From: Silurus meridionalis
Lineage: Eukaryota > Chordata > Actinopteri > Siluriformes > Siluridae
NCBI RefSeq assembly: GCF_014805685.1
Contig: NC_060899.1
Coordinates: 15,582,954 to 15,646,953 of the forward strand
Direction: 5' to 3'
DNA length: 64,000 nucleotides
Notes under the pieces: generated by a model
Database searches by the model: none
Told to the model about the DNA's origin: nothing
Seen by the model: the letters and a program-made list of their open reading frames with translations, nothing else
Translations under genes and position numbers: made by a program
Shown here: positions 23,402-35,942 of the stretch, one piece after another
Numbering within the stretch: position 1 is the stretch's first letter
Layout of the letters: every line of letters begins with the position of its first letter

Positions 23402-24618
23402 TCATGTTCTGGCAAGTCCTTCAAGTGAAATCTGGAAAATATGTATAAGAGATTGAACGATTAAACAATGATAAAAAGTTAGTAATTTTTTTTTTTTGTT
23501 ATTGTTGGCTAAAGATAGGATGGAGGAAAAAATTAAAAGGAGGATATTTTTAAAAAGCTGATAATTAAAACAGTACAGTAGAGATAGAGTAACTTATAAT
23601 TACAATTTTTGTAATAATATGAAAACGTACCAAATTACACAATTAGGGAGTCTCGGCTTCCAGTATCCATCCATACCACAGGTGATGACTTTAGGGCCGC
23701 TTAATCTTCGTCCTGGGTTGCACCTGAAAGCCACCGAGCTCCCAGATGGGTATCGAGGTCTCATTCCAGACACTATTACTCCGTACCACAGGTTGAGGGG
23801 AGGGCATGTAACTACAGAAAAAAGTCCAGAGGCTTTAGAAAGCAGGGCAAATATAAAAACACTTTTAAAATGTTATATATCTTATTATTCTACAGCTAAA
23901 AGTAATCTATCTACTGTATCTAATTCACTTTAGTGTTGTTAAAGAAATAACACTGTGTGTAAATAATTGTGCACGTGATTGATGTGTATGGTGTTGTGCT
24001 AACCTTCACAGCGAGGAGCAGGAGGGCTCCACGTGCCCTGTTCAGTGCACACGATGTCTGATTCGCCGATCAACGTCCCAAAGTGACATCTGTATGACGC
24101 CACATAACCGTATTTTATTATTTCACTTAGGTCATAAATTAAGTCTGCGCCCAGGACCGAGGGAGGCTCAGGGCACTGGATTGCTGTAAAGGACACACAC
24201 AGATGCATTTCAGCAATAAACACACCACACACATTTAGTTTATTAGGCCTGAAATGTACTTCTGAGAACTACAGAAACACACCTTTACATTTATAGTGGC
24301 TTCTGGATTAATAGATAAATGATTTCTCACTACAGAAATGTAAGAAAATATTCAAATATAATATGGAAAACATCTCAAAATGTTACCACAACTATTAAAT
24401 ACTGGCTACTACAGTTTCGTTTCATCAATGTGATTTTAGATCAAATCCTCAAATAGCAGAACGATGCATTTCCATGGGCCGTGTCCATTCCAATGTCAGA
24501 ATAAAACAATAAAAGGTGGACAGGTAGAAAAATGACATGCCCACCCTCACATACAGGTGCTCTGCCATCCCAGCCATTGGCTCTGCATAATCTCACGGCC
24601 TTTCCGACCAGTTGGTAC

Positions 24619-24668
<50 letters not shown>

Positions 24669-27600
24669 AAACAAAATGAAAAATGAGACGGCAATTTTTA
24701 CATTAGAATGTTTAAAAAATTCATGGTATCCATAAAATAATGTGCCGTTGTGACTGGAGTCTCACCCTGTATTGCACCTGGCTGTAGCCATGTCCCCGAA
24801 CAAATTGCCTGTATAGTGATAACGTCCGTTTTCCACCTCCCCGGCCGAGCCGCACCTTTTCTCTTTACAACCGATAAAACACGATGACGTGTTAAACAAT
24901 GTGAAAAAAAATAAATAAATAAATAAATAAACGTCCATTATGGGATTATGGGATACTTCTACTTCCTGTTTGCCAAATTGCTCTGTTAATAAAGTATGTT
25001 GTACATGTAGTCACATGACCATATAGTTACATCTTCTCAGCCAGAAGGTGTTCATTTATTTATTGTTTTTTACAGCTTTAGAACTTTATAGCTATAAAAT
25101 CTATAAGGAATGAAACACTTGAGGACATGCTGTTTGTGAAACTTTATCTTATTTGTTAAAAGTGACATACTTTCACACATCAGCTGAACATCAGTCCACT
25201 GGCCGTCCCTGCAGGAGATGGTGCTCGGGCCTCGGGCCATGCGGTAGCCGTGATTACATTTGAAGCGGAGAATGGTATTGGGTTTGTAGTGCGTCTGGTC
25301 GTTGTGCTCGGTGTGGGCGTTAGGGACGTACGGTGGAGGAGGACATCTCCCTGGAGGACAATTTGAATGGATCGATGTTTAGATATTAAGATATAAAGTT
25401 AAAATGCGCTCTGGATAATCAGAGGTAACAGAATTACCTTCAATGAGGTGACAGTTCGGCAGTTCCTCCCATTGGCCGTCTTCTAGACACGTGATCTGTG
25501 ACGAGCCAATCAGTCTGTAGCCTTTCTGGCAGGAGATGGCGGCACGTTCTCCAACTTCATACTCCGCTTTGTATCCGTCCTGTCCGCTGCTGTTGGGCAC
25601 CGCCGGGGGGGGGCATGTGACCTGTACGGGCATCACTGGAACACAGAGCAAAAGGTAAAGTACAATTCTGGATTGTATGATGATTATACAGTGAAGGAGG
25701 CTGACCTTTTACACAGGTGGGTGGAGCTGGAATCCAAACGCCCTGGCCTCCACAGGTGACGTGACTTGGCCCTTTGAGGTGGAACCCATCCTTACAGTAG
25801 ATGCTTACTCGTGTGTTATAGGTTAGATGACCAAACCTCACTTTTCCATCGGGTATGGTAAATCGCTCACATTTGATCTCTAAAATTTGGGAAGAAATTT
25901 TTGTATCTTTTTTTTTTTTTTGTCAAAATGGTTCAAAGGCGAAAAAAAATGGGTTTTTTTTGGGCTTTTCTAAGTTAAAACTAATTTCTGTACATGATGA
26001 TGTATGTATGATTATCACACTTCTATATTGAATATGTCCCACCTGATTAGACAACATGAAGGATTAACCAGATATTATTCCAATAATGAATTCCTCCTGA
26101 CTTACTGTGACAGTTAGTGTGACTCGGGATCCACTGCCCCGTTCTGCCACACTGCAGAATGCTGTTATTGCCATTCAGCTGGAATCCAGCATTGCAGGAG
26201 TAGGATAAGGTCTCTCCAGGATTATAAGCAGCCTTTGCTCCATGAAACGTAGCGTTCTCATTTTTGAGTAGAGGACAAACCACTCCAGTGGCAAAGGTTA
26301 CAGTAGCAACATCAGCCACTGAAGAGTGGGAGGGAGGAAAGTGTGTTATTTTCTGAGAATTTCATCCCAAATGTTAGCATTTTCCTCTAGAAATTGTTGT
26401 CGCAAAATTAAATAAAAGCTGTTTATTTTCCTGACAGTTACTAGAAACTGGACCAAATTATGATCCTATTTGTAATTGGCAACAGGTCTGTCCAACTAAA
26501 TCACTTCCTGGTTATTAGTGGAAACACAGTGTTCAGTGTTAGGCCATGTATACAGTGAAATGCAGTGCGCTCCTCCAAGCATGTTTAGCTGCCCTTTAAT
26601 GAGCAACAGTTAGAAACTAAAAAGTATCTTTGAAACCTCCTGTGTAAGATAAATTAGTGGGAAGTGGTGCTAAATAAATACAAGAAAATAGTCCAATAAA
26701 ATAAAACAAACAACTGTTACTTCGACTGAGCAGCTGTTTGATTCATTTAATTAGATGTAAAAAAAAAGCAGCTTTTTTAAAGCTATGTATTAGAAAATGT
26801 GAAAATAAATAAATACAATAAATTCTTTGTGCCTGTCTTACTTCTTTAACAAAAAAGAAACTTGTATATATGAAAAAGGATTAAAACATAAGCATAAAGT
26901 TTATTACTGCAACATTTTTTACAGCACCATCAAACCAGACAAAGTGTGTGACGCTGCACATTGTGTAATACTCTATGCAGTCATGGTGTTAATAACCATA
27001 ATCCCAAATCCAGTCCCATCTAGTGCTGATCTTCAGAAGACTCCAAAATCATGCCTGAAGAACCATCCTGTACCAGGGACCAGCAGAATACCCTTAAACT
27101 CCTCACTAGCTGCTGAACTTATTGGATATTGAAATGCTGATGTAAATTTATAAGATTTCTTGAGTCTTTCTTAAAGAACTCCAGAAGAGAGTGCTGCATG
27201 ACATGTCTAATTCCAGTGTGCTAATCGGATGACCATGAGGACATTATAAAGCCTTGAGAAGTTCCAGGAAGATAACACTGTGGTGCCCTGAGTAGCCAGA
27301 CTCAGCAAATATTTCTAAATGGAGTGAAATAAGTTAAATTGAATTGGATTGTGGGTGTGATTAAAATCATAAACACAGTACTCACAATTTGAATCTGAAA
27401 AGTTATAAAATAAACGTGATTAGCTCGCTATACGTTACTGAAAGAAATCCAGAGTTCTTGATGTAACATGGCTGAAACAGCACCGTTTATAAAATTGTAA
27501 CAAGTGCATGTGTGTTGTGTATATACACGATGAATAAAGAACACAAATATTGGAAGGAAATTTAAACTGAGTAATAAAAGTGGGTCTCACCCACACAGCG

Positions 27601-30600
27601 AGGTACTGTTCCACTCCACCCGTCAGCCAGGCATTTTCTAACGGAATCCCCTTGTAGAACGTAGCTAAATGATGAACATTGTAGAAAAACTCACAGCTTA
27701 AAAAATAGTAGATATAAAGAAGTGCACATGCTAAGCTTCAGAACTGCCATTTATGAATGTTTCAGCAAAAAACTTTCTACACGTGTCTATTTTTGTAGAC
27801 AAACAATCTTTTGAAGGTGCCGCAGTTTTCCAGCTCGATGCGAAGAAATTCATTTGTAAAAAAATAAAAACTCATATGAACCTCAGCTGATTGGAGTTGA
27901 ACCGTGTGACTGGTGATGATTATGCTGCAAGTCTTTACTTTTAGTTACATTCTAATTTCTTAAATATTTTGTGAAGCTTGGGTTTAATTAGTCTCAACAT
28001 TAAATTCGGACAAATCTAATCATGGATTTAATGTGTGAGCCGATTGATATTCATCAACATGGGCAGATGAGATCAACAAAATGTTAATTTTTTGAGCAGT
28101 TTGGTCTTACAAACCAATTAAAGACAACTTCACCAGATAACGGCTGAGACGGAATCTCAATGTCAAAAATTATCACCTTTCCACTTGTTTTCAAGAACAA
28201 CACGAGCTAACCTTCGCAGATTCAGTTACACCCTAATAACATTCTGATAACGCTGTCTGATGAACGAGAGAAAGAGAAATCCGTCTTCCTTCGGTGAAGG
28301 TGAATATCTGACAAGTCTGCAAATCGAAGCTCAGAAGTAACCTACAGAGGTCTGATGGAATTTCACTACATAATTTAAGTGCACACCTGCATTATAATAT
28401 TTCGTTGATTAATTTATATCGGCGAGGTTATTCCATTACCCGTCACTGCACTCTGCGTAGACCAAGTCCTCTAATTCGTTTCCCATGTGTCGGAATCGGC
28501 CGTTTGGTAGCTCTCCAGCCGAACCGCACCTTTTCCCTGAGAAAAGAGAGAAAGGTGGGAGTTTGCATCTTAGTTTTGTCACCGAAGTTCCAGCAAAATA
28601 AGGAACAGATGTTCAGGAGCATTATCTAAGCAAAGCACAATATCAAATTATATCTAAAACTGTGAGAAGGTCAGAAAGAAAAACTCCACAAGCTGAGGTC
28701 CTTCTGATTTATATGCTGGACATTAGTGACCAGTGATCATGTCCCTTTCTTCCATTCGGATCTGCCAGATTCATCCCAACGCCCTACTTCTGCATGGACG
28801 TCTCTTCACAGAGAGTTCACTCTGTGCGGCTGAGGATGGTTCCACATGAACCTTCATAGATCCATTAAGTTATTGAGCAACTAGAGAACTTTGAGGATAC
28901 ATTTGGACTTGCTACAACGTGGTCAGGACCACAGTTTGCTCATACCATCTCAGGGAGTTTTTCCTTCAGCATGGTCACCAATGGCACGATCATTAAGAAT
29001 AAACTGTTAAATACAGTTCTCCCTAAAGCTGCTCAGGGGACAACGTTCGTTGTTAAAAGCGCTTTACAAATAAAATTCAACTGAATCAAGAAAAAGTTTG
29101 CGTGAATTGACCATCGAGTGATTGCTGTAGACGAATTCATAATGCGCTCGTCATCCTCAGGTGATCCATTACCATCACCATGGAGATGGAGACTGACAGA
29201 TTCCTATCCGTTTTATTCTCCTTCTTTTTCTCGGTCACAAAATATCTGGAAAACATGGCTATTTTTTTTCCCCCTACATCTTTTAGACGTTTGCCATGAA
29301 GTAGACGTTGTGAAATTGATGCAGACTTGAGCATGACGCACTCCCAATTACAACCTCAATTTTATTATTTCTTTTTTGAAATTTTAATCATTTATTCCCC
29401 ACAGTTTATTCTCTTTATTTCATAGCGCGTCTCTTAGCTGCACTGCTTCCAGTACGTGTATGTGGATGTTAGATTCTTTTGTCCAATCAGATTTCAGCCT
29501 TTATGTGCTGCCATGTCAATCCAATCTGCCCAGAGCCTTCACAGTCAGTACTGCTGGACTGTTTACCTTAAGAGAAAATTAGCAACGGGGTCTGTTTCTT
29601 CAACCAATCAGATTATAAATTCGCCTCACAGGGCAGCCCAGAATAGCATCAGCCTTTTTCCGTCTTCTGATTGGTTGTTCAGAGGAACACTGTTACAGCC
29701 AATTCTTAAAATTCTTATTACTCTTAAAAATCCATTTTGAAGAAAAGCTAGACATCGCGAGAAGTTCGGCCAACCCTCAGCCCGGGAATGGGTTTGTTCT
29801 CCACTTCCAGACCAGTGAATACGAGCGGTACCACTGGATTACAGCCTCTGAGGAGCGCTGCACAGTTGTGGTTGTAGTGTAGAGGTTTGGAGTCTTGGAG
29901 TAAAATGGTTTTCACCCTCCATATGTGAACTGTCTCTCTCTCTCTGTAATGCCACGTGTTGTTATATTGCGTCTTTGTATAGTATTGTATTATAGTGATA
30001 GTGGTGGTATTAAGAGGTGGATTAAGTCGGGTAAGACCCCACTGAAGGCCCAGGTACCAAATTCACGGCCCATCACTGATAGATGTCAGGATTTGAAAAG
30101 AAAGAAAAGGCACCTTCGGTTACCATGGTTACCACAGTGAGCTGAGGGAAAGATGAGGTACAGTTATGAAGATGCTTTTAAGCAAGTAAAAGTTTACTGA
30201 TTGATTGGATGGTTGATTGATTGATTAGAAACACCTACTCTTGCACTGGAAGTCCAGGCGACTCCATGCTCCGTTGTTACAGGAGGAGACGCGCAAGCCC
30301 TGACCGGTGTAACCGAGCGCGCACTTATACGTCACCTTGTCTCCGTCATTAAACTCCTGCCTCCCCTCATACTTTTCCAACAGGTGTTTGTCTGGATACC
30401 TGGTTGGAGGACCACATTTCCCGTTTGTATATGACACTGCAAACAAACAAACAAACAAACCTTCACAAACCGATTAAACGGTTAAACCGAAATTTTAAAT
30501 TTTAAATAATCCGCCTCAGACCGGTTGGAAAAAGAGTCGCGCGCACTTTAGCATCCATGCTAACACTTTTTGTTACTCACCCACTGAGTGCGCGAAAAGC

Positions 30601-30635
30601 GCCAGGAACCCCCAAATCCACAACATGGTCGGCAT
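23402..30635 (-). CDS. RCA-A: secreted complement regulator-like protein with 9 CCP modules
   Basis: Predicted fluid-phase complement regulator built of CCP modules. Exons in transcript order: 30635-30581 (signal peptide MPTMLWIWGFLALF), 30436-30239 (CCP1), 28536-28440 plus 27664-27591 (CCP2, split), 26318-26106 (CCP3), 25879-25706 (CCP4), 25635-25438 (CCP5), 25350-25171 (CCP6), 24862-24766 plus 24618-24545 (CCP7, split), 24183-24004 (CCP8), 23811-23639 (CCP9), 23431-23402 (tail ISLEGLART and stop). Total 1743 nt, 580 residues, phases consistent throughout. Both split modules are cut at phase 2 in the glycine codon and their halves are 97 and 74 nt, as in RCA-B. CCP2 and CCP7 both begin KRCGSAGE and are internal paralogues. 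Modules 3-9 correspond one to one to RCA-B 1-7; CCP1 and CCP2 are extra. No membrane anchor is seen. Its place next to pfkfb2 mirrors human C4BPB/C4BPA. Orthology to one human gene is not claimed. Confidence 0.85.
24621..24666. repeat. (CA)n tract at RCA-A 3' splice site
   Basis: On the RCA-A transcript this is about 23 UG units followed directly by the UAG acceptor of the 74-nt exon 24618-24545. Confidence 0.95.
25105..25757. repeat. Segment nearly identical to 19570-20228 (RCA-A copy)
   Basis: Partner of the RCA-B tract. Identity runs through the CCP5 exon and its introns and stops at about 25757 in the CCP4 exon, just 5' (plus strand) of the codons for TCGGQGVWIPAPPTC, which are shared; beyond it the same exon differs strongly. 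Confidence 0.85.
28735..29095 (+). repeat. Teleost interspersed repeat
   Basis: Landmarks: 'agtttttccttcagcatggtcacc', 'gctgctcaggggacaacgttcgttgttaaaagcgctttacaaataaaattcaactg'. This resembles a very common teleost dispersed repeat whose end is also seen at 2041-2115. It lies in the long RCA-A intron between CCP1 and CCP2. Confidence 0.6.
29120..29330 (+). repeat. Isolated copy of the 30820-31480 repeat unit
   Basis: Carries 'catcctcaggtgatccattaccatcaccatgga', 'gaaaacatgg', 'tacatcttttaga.gtttgccatgaagtag' in the same order as the array upstream of RCA-A, so a unit has also landed in the RCA-A intron. Confidence 0.65.
29753..29850 (-). pseudogene. Possible decayed CCP half-exon in RCA-A intron
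   Basis: On the minus strand a CTGTGCAG acceptor near 29860 is followed, in the correct entry phase, by an open frame with one cysteine and the stretch FTGLEVENKPIPG before a stop at about 29749. 'GLEVEN' resembles the GEVENG motif of CCP7 (GGAAGTGGAGAAC against GGAGGTGGAAAAC). The second cysteine and a good phase 2 donor are missing, so this is at most a remnant. Confidence 0.25.
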
Positions 30636-30819
30636 CTCCAGATCTTCAGAACGTCAACACTTCTACCGAGAACAATCGGTTTCTGCAGCGATATGGCGCT
30701 GCTGGAGGAGGTGACGTTTGGCCCAACCTTCCGCTGGACACGCGCACAAAAAAAAAAACCCCAAACAGAAATACAAAACACGCACGCGGCTCAGATTTCA
30801 AAAACGGCGAGCCACGCGC

Positions 30820-31480
30820 TCGTGATCCACTACCTCAGGCGATCATTAGAGCGTCACCATGGCGACAGAATCCAATGAATTCCTGCCTTTTTGCTCCTTT
30901 TTTAAATCACGGAATATCCGATTTCTCTCGCAAACATGGTTAATCTTTTAGTGAACCGTCGAAAAATTAATGTACACTAATGCAAAAAATCTTCCTCAGG
31001 TGATCCGTTACCGGAATCCATCGGATTCCACACCTTTTACTTTTTTTGGTTTCTTTGGCACAAAATGTATGCTTATCATCCTCAAGTGATCCACTACCTT
31101 ACCCATTAAATCCAATGGATTATTGTCCAATTGTATTATTCCTACATCTTTCAGTCATTTGCAGTAAAGTAACCGTCATGTAAGTGTATGAAATATTCAT
31201 CATCCTCAGGTGATCTGTTGCGTTGGAATCCAACAGATTTCTAACTGTTAAATCAACTTATAACAACATCTCAAATTCTCTGAAAAACATGGTTTATTCC
31301 TACATCTTTCAGTCATTTGTCATCAAGTGACTATTGTGTAATTGATGTACACTGATGCATAACGGTCTCCTCATCCTCAGGTGATCCGTTGCCATGAATC
31401 CAATGGATTCCTAACTGTTTTAATCGATCTTTCAGTCGTTTGTTGTAGTTTGTGTACACTAATGCATACTGTTTAAAATG
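30820..31480 (+). repeat. Tandem array of a 90-175 bp degenerate unit upstream of RCA-A
   Basis: Successive units start near 30832, 30992, 31078, 31200 and 31373. Each has 'cctcaggtgatccgttacc', then 'gaatccaatggattc', a T-rich block, 'gaaaaacatggtttattcctacatctttcagtcatttg' and 'gtacactaatgcat', with some units truncated. Confidence 0.75.
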
Positions 31481-34400
31481 TTTACACAAAATGTACACAA
31501 AAAACTTCTCAAATAAATACATGTAAAGCTTCATGTGATCAGCTTCTCTTTAAAAAAAAAACAAAAAAAAAACCTTAAAATATCAGGACAAATCAAACTT
31601 CCAGTGATGTGCATATGTTGAAGAAAAATCTGAAAAATGGGATCTTGAACATCTAATGGATTCCATTCCAAACACCACTACGAACCATCACATCTGTTAA
31701 CCATTAAATAATTCCCAAACATTTGTCATTGCTAGTGTGCTTGTGTACATCATCACATAAATAATCATCAAGTAGAATCTTAATGGATTGTGGATTTTTT
31801 AATGGTGTCCTAGTAGATACCATCATCTAGAAGTGATCTAGAGGTTGCCAAATGTGTTCTAATGGTCCTTAACGGTATCAGACATAACTTGCCAGCGAGA
31901 GAAGGCAACAGATTACCAGTGAGTCTCTCCGAAGTTCTGGTGAGGTCTGTAGAGGTCTGCTGAGATCTGATAAGGTTTGCTGATGTTCTCAGAGATTTGT
32001 TGAGGTCTGTAAAAGTCTGCAGAAGTCTGGAAAGTTTAAATGAAAACACAGATAATTCTTATTACAAAGCTAATCCACTTTGTTTGAGGGTTTCCAGTCA
32101 ATGTTTTAGCAGGGTATTGTAACGTATTGGACTTAGGAGCATTAAATATGGTTTGAATGCTCCAAAGTCGAAACTTCAGATGGGAGATCCACATGTCTAT
32201 ATTTAAAATTATGAATGGTCCTCCTGCTAATAAATAAGGATTAGAATTAAGAAATGGTGCCTGAATTGCGAATGATCGCATTCCCACTACAGAAAAACCA
32301 GGGAATGAACACTGGATGACAGAGATTGACGTGTACGTGAGAGAATCACTTGGAAGTGAAAGATTGTCTATTCTCCAGGAATCAAGGAATGATATGAGTC
32401 TCATAACATAAGGGTGTAATCTGGAAGGAGGCCCTAATGAAAGGAAAAAAAACACCTACTGGGTAGACTCTGACATTCATCACCAGAGACCAGACCATGC
32501 TGTTATCTGACTAATAAGATATCTAAAAAATATTCCAGATTCAATTCGGTGAAATATATTTGTGATTATTTACATGTGAGATGTCAGAGTAGTTACAGGG
32601 CTGAGATTTTTGTACATTTTGATGATGGGATTTCCCAGTCTGCCATACAAAGGCAATGTACCCCTGATATAAAGGACTAATGATACCTTCCAGCACGGTA
32701 ATATGGATTTGCGAGGAAGAATTTTCATGACATATATCCTTTAAACAGTAATTCCAGATGGCACTCAGTGAAACAAGTTGAAACACAAGCCACTCTTTCA
32801 TTATGTACTTCATTATTATAGACTGAGTTGTTTGTCTGGAGCACGGTAAGATGAAGGTCCTGTGTGGTAGTTGCCTTTCGCCTGGACGTAAAAAAAAATC
32901 AGCACGTTTTAATTTATTAGAATGTTTTTGCACCCCATATGGTTTCCTGTCTGAGTCGATAAGCTTGATTTTCATTGTAATGATTATAAGATCAAGCTTA
33001 TCCTGTTTGGGCACTGGGAAGCTTTCCAGAAAAATCAAGATAAGCTCATTCCGTGCCAAAAAAAATGACCGCCTTTTGGGTTTCCAAAAATAAAAACCCC
33101 ATCACTCCATCGTTGTGTAATAATTACTGTAACACCCAGTTGAATGCACATGCTGTCACATTAACAAACCAAGTATTTCCATCACACAGCACGTTCGTCT
33201 TTCCCTTTCCTCATTTATGTAAATGTTGTGGTCGAAAATCGTAAACATCGTTGTCAACAGCAAAAGACACGCCGCTTTGTGCTATTTTTTTTCAACATCC
33301 AGCCTGTTTATCCTCCTTCATGAGAAAGCAGTAACAAAACAGCAGGAAACGGGCATCAGAAGCCACTCCTGAGCTCATGTCCATAAAATGCCCACGTTTC
33401 CGTCTGTCTAAAGAAAACAAGGTCCAAAATAATAGTGCATGTTGTTTTTTTGGAAGTTGGAGCTCTAGGACTGAAAAGCACATTTCAAAGCCAGAAGTGG
33501 TTTGATTTTATGGGTTCTGGAAGCCATGTGTGAGCAGCTGTAGGGGTTGTTCTGAAGTGAACAGAAAAAGGAAAAAACAGACCTGCTTTCAGACGCAGGT
33601 TTGACCCTGTTACAAGTTGGCTGAATCTCAAATTTCTCAGGTGTCTGGTGCTAGTGATGAACATTACATGTATTTCAACAGTATCAACAGAAAAGTTAGA
33701 ACCTAATACTAATGTTAAGATCATTACTCAGGGGGAACCAGCAGGACTCTGGAGGTCAACTATACTTCCTCTAGTCCTCCAGATTTTTGCTTTGCCTGGA
33801 TTTAATTTGTTTTCACAAGCAGCACTGACAGCTCTATGCTATGCTAATATGCTATGGGTTGTCTAGTAACTTTTAGTTCTTTTGATACAGCAAATGAGCA
33901 TATGAATATGTAAATAAGTTGTAAACAGTGGTGTATAAAAACGCACCGATAACCAATTTTATATCATATTAATTTATTCACATTTACAGCTATAAATTAC
34001 ATCACCATCACCACAATTCCCTAAATGGAAAGATCACGGAGAGCAATACACCCCTCAGTTCTGCTTAAAAAAACACTTTCAGCCTCAAAAAATAAAATAA
34101 AATCAGTTCATTTGTACAATAAAAATATTTCAAATAAAAACAATTCAGTCAAACAATAGCTGAGGTGTTTAAGTCCTGTTTTTCCCCCTAATATTTCCCC
34201 ACAACAGGGGACGGCTTTCCGGAACAGAATACGACACGTTTTTGCGATACGATGAAATGATCGCTCCCTAAACGATATTATATTGGCACGATATCTGATG
34301 ATTCTTAGAGAAAAATAAGGATTTTTATATCACCCCATGCCATTTAATACGCCAATTACGATTCGCAGATAACGAGGAACGGACGATTAACACGCGATAA

Positions 34401-34839
34401 AGAAATTGAATGGGTAAACGAGAGCTCGATGATTGAAAAACGTACAAAAAACTGGCTCAAATAAATACAGCATTAACAGTTATTTTTTATTGGGTATTGT
34501 GTCAGTAACGTCAATCACACAATACAGATATTCCTTTTTTGTACGTTAAACAGTGATTTCGCTTAATTTTTGCTGAAACTAGCTATGAGTATCGTGTGCG
34601 AGATGATCAGCGACTCTGACACCGAAAAACTACACCGAAAAATCGTGCTACCACGATTAGACCCTTCACTCAATATTAGACTGTAACAGAAATTCAAATC
34701 CCAGTGATGTTCATGCAAATTTGATCAATTAAAGGCAGAGGCCACGCCCCTTTTACTACGATTTATGCTGAGGAGAAGGAAAATATACGTCAGTAATCAT
34801 AAACGATATGGACGTGAAAATGTTATTTTCCCACATCCA

Positions 34840-34942
34840 AAGAACTCTAATATAATTGTGTGCCTGACTTTGTAGTAACAGTTTGGGTCAGAACCACATA
34901 TGGGTGGAGAAATCATGTGTCCCAATATTTGTTTTCATATAG
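34840..34942 (-). mobile_element. Fragment of Tc1/mariner-derived element
   Basis: Shares 'catccaaagaactc', 'gtaacagtttgggtcagaaccacatatgggtgga' and 'tcatgtgtcccaatatttgt' with the ends of the copies at 14630 and 45105. Only one end is kept. Confidence 0.55.
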
Positions 34943-35908
34943 TATAGCTTGATGCTCTCATTAATTTTTTTTTCACAAATAAAACAGCCGTTTGTGTTTT
35001 TCCGAGTTCCGACTATCCGGCTTTCTGAGGTAATTTATTCACAGCGTTACAGGAATAGATTTTGTGGACTGATACATATACAGACGGCCACGCCCCTTTT
35101 CTGAGATTTAGTTAAAGAAGCTCCACCCCCTCTCTCTTTCCCCAGAGATAAAAAGGCACAGAATTTGATATCAATAGAACAAAGCAATACAGCGATGTGG
35201 ATTTAGTCGTGATGGAAAATCGGATTATCCGTTTTTCGAAGGCATTCTTGTTGTGCTAATTTGATTGTGTAAGACGCAATCTAGTCTAAGTCTTTAGGAT
35301 TAGTGCGCAAAAGAATTACACAACTCACAAAAAGTGCAGCTCACATGCTTCCCTGATTGACTCATTATCCCACTGCAGCATCACGACAACATGCACAAGT
35401 GCAGAAGGAGGATTCAGTGGTGGGTCAGGAAGTGTTACTGTATTAAACGACCTTAACGAAATAAAAAGCGTCCGATGTCACACAATTCACTCGGCATTGG
35501 AAAGCACGGGAATGTTTGAGTGTATTTGCTTGGCAAATATTTATCCAAAAATGACTAACAAATAAAATGTCCAGCCCAAAAAGGGCACAATTTGCAATGG
35601 AGATGAATCCAAGTCATCATTGTTATATTCTTTTTCAGATAATAATAATAATAAGTACATTTACAGAAATTTAGATTTAAGAGTGAAACTCATATCATAT
35701 ATATATATCTATATATATCACTTTCTTTATAAATAAAAGTTTATTAAGTTCTTCTAACAGCACATCCTGAAGTATTTTATTCCTCATATCTCACAGCAAT
35801 CGGCCAGAAAAAGGATTCATTTATTAACGGCATATTTTTTTGTCTGTTTATAGTTCCATTTAATTCTAATGGACTATATTGGTGCTAATAAGAACAGTGT
35901 GAACACAA

Positions 35909-35941
<33 letters not shown>

Positions 35942-35942
35942 C
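35909..35942. repeat. (GACA)n microsatellite
   Basis: Eight AGAC units in the spacer downstream of pfkfb2. Confidence 0.95.

Noticed and set aside
30110..30138. GGTTACCATGGTTACC resembling an RFX X-box
   Set aside because: One half-site does not fit the palindromic consensus, and it lies in an RCA-A intron without supporting sites.
32959..33003. 12-bp inverted repeat GATAAGCTTGAT with 21-nt spacer
   Set aside because: Short arms of this size occur by chance in AT-rich DNA; no other structure nearby supports a function.
32036..33059. Two minus-strand open frames of 139 and 172 codons
   Set aside because: AT-rich, no recognisable motif, no splice context and no neighbour support. A protein search would decide; a hit to a transposon or a conserved fish protein would change this.
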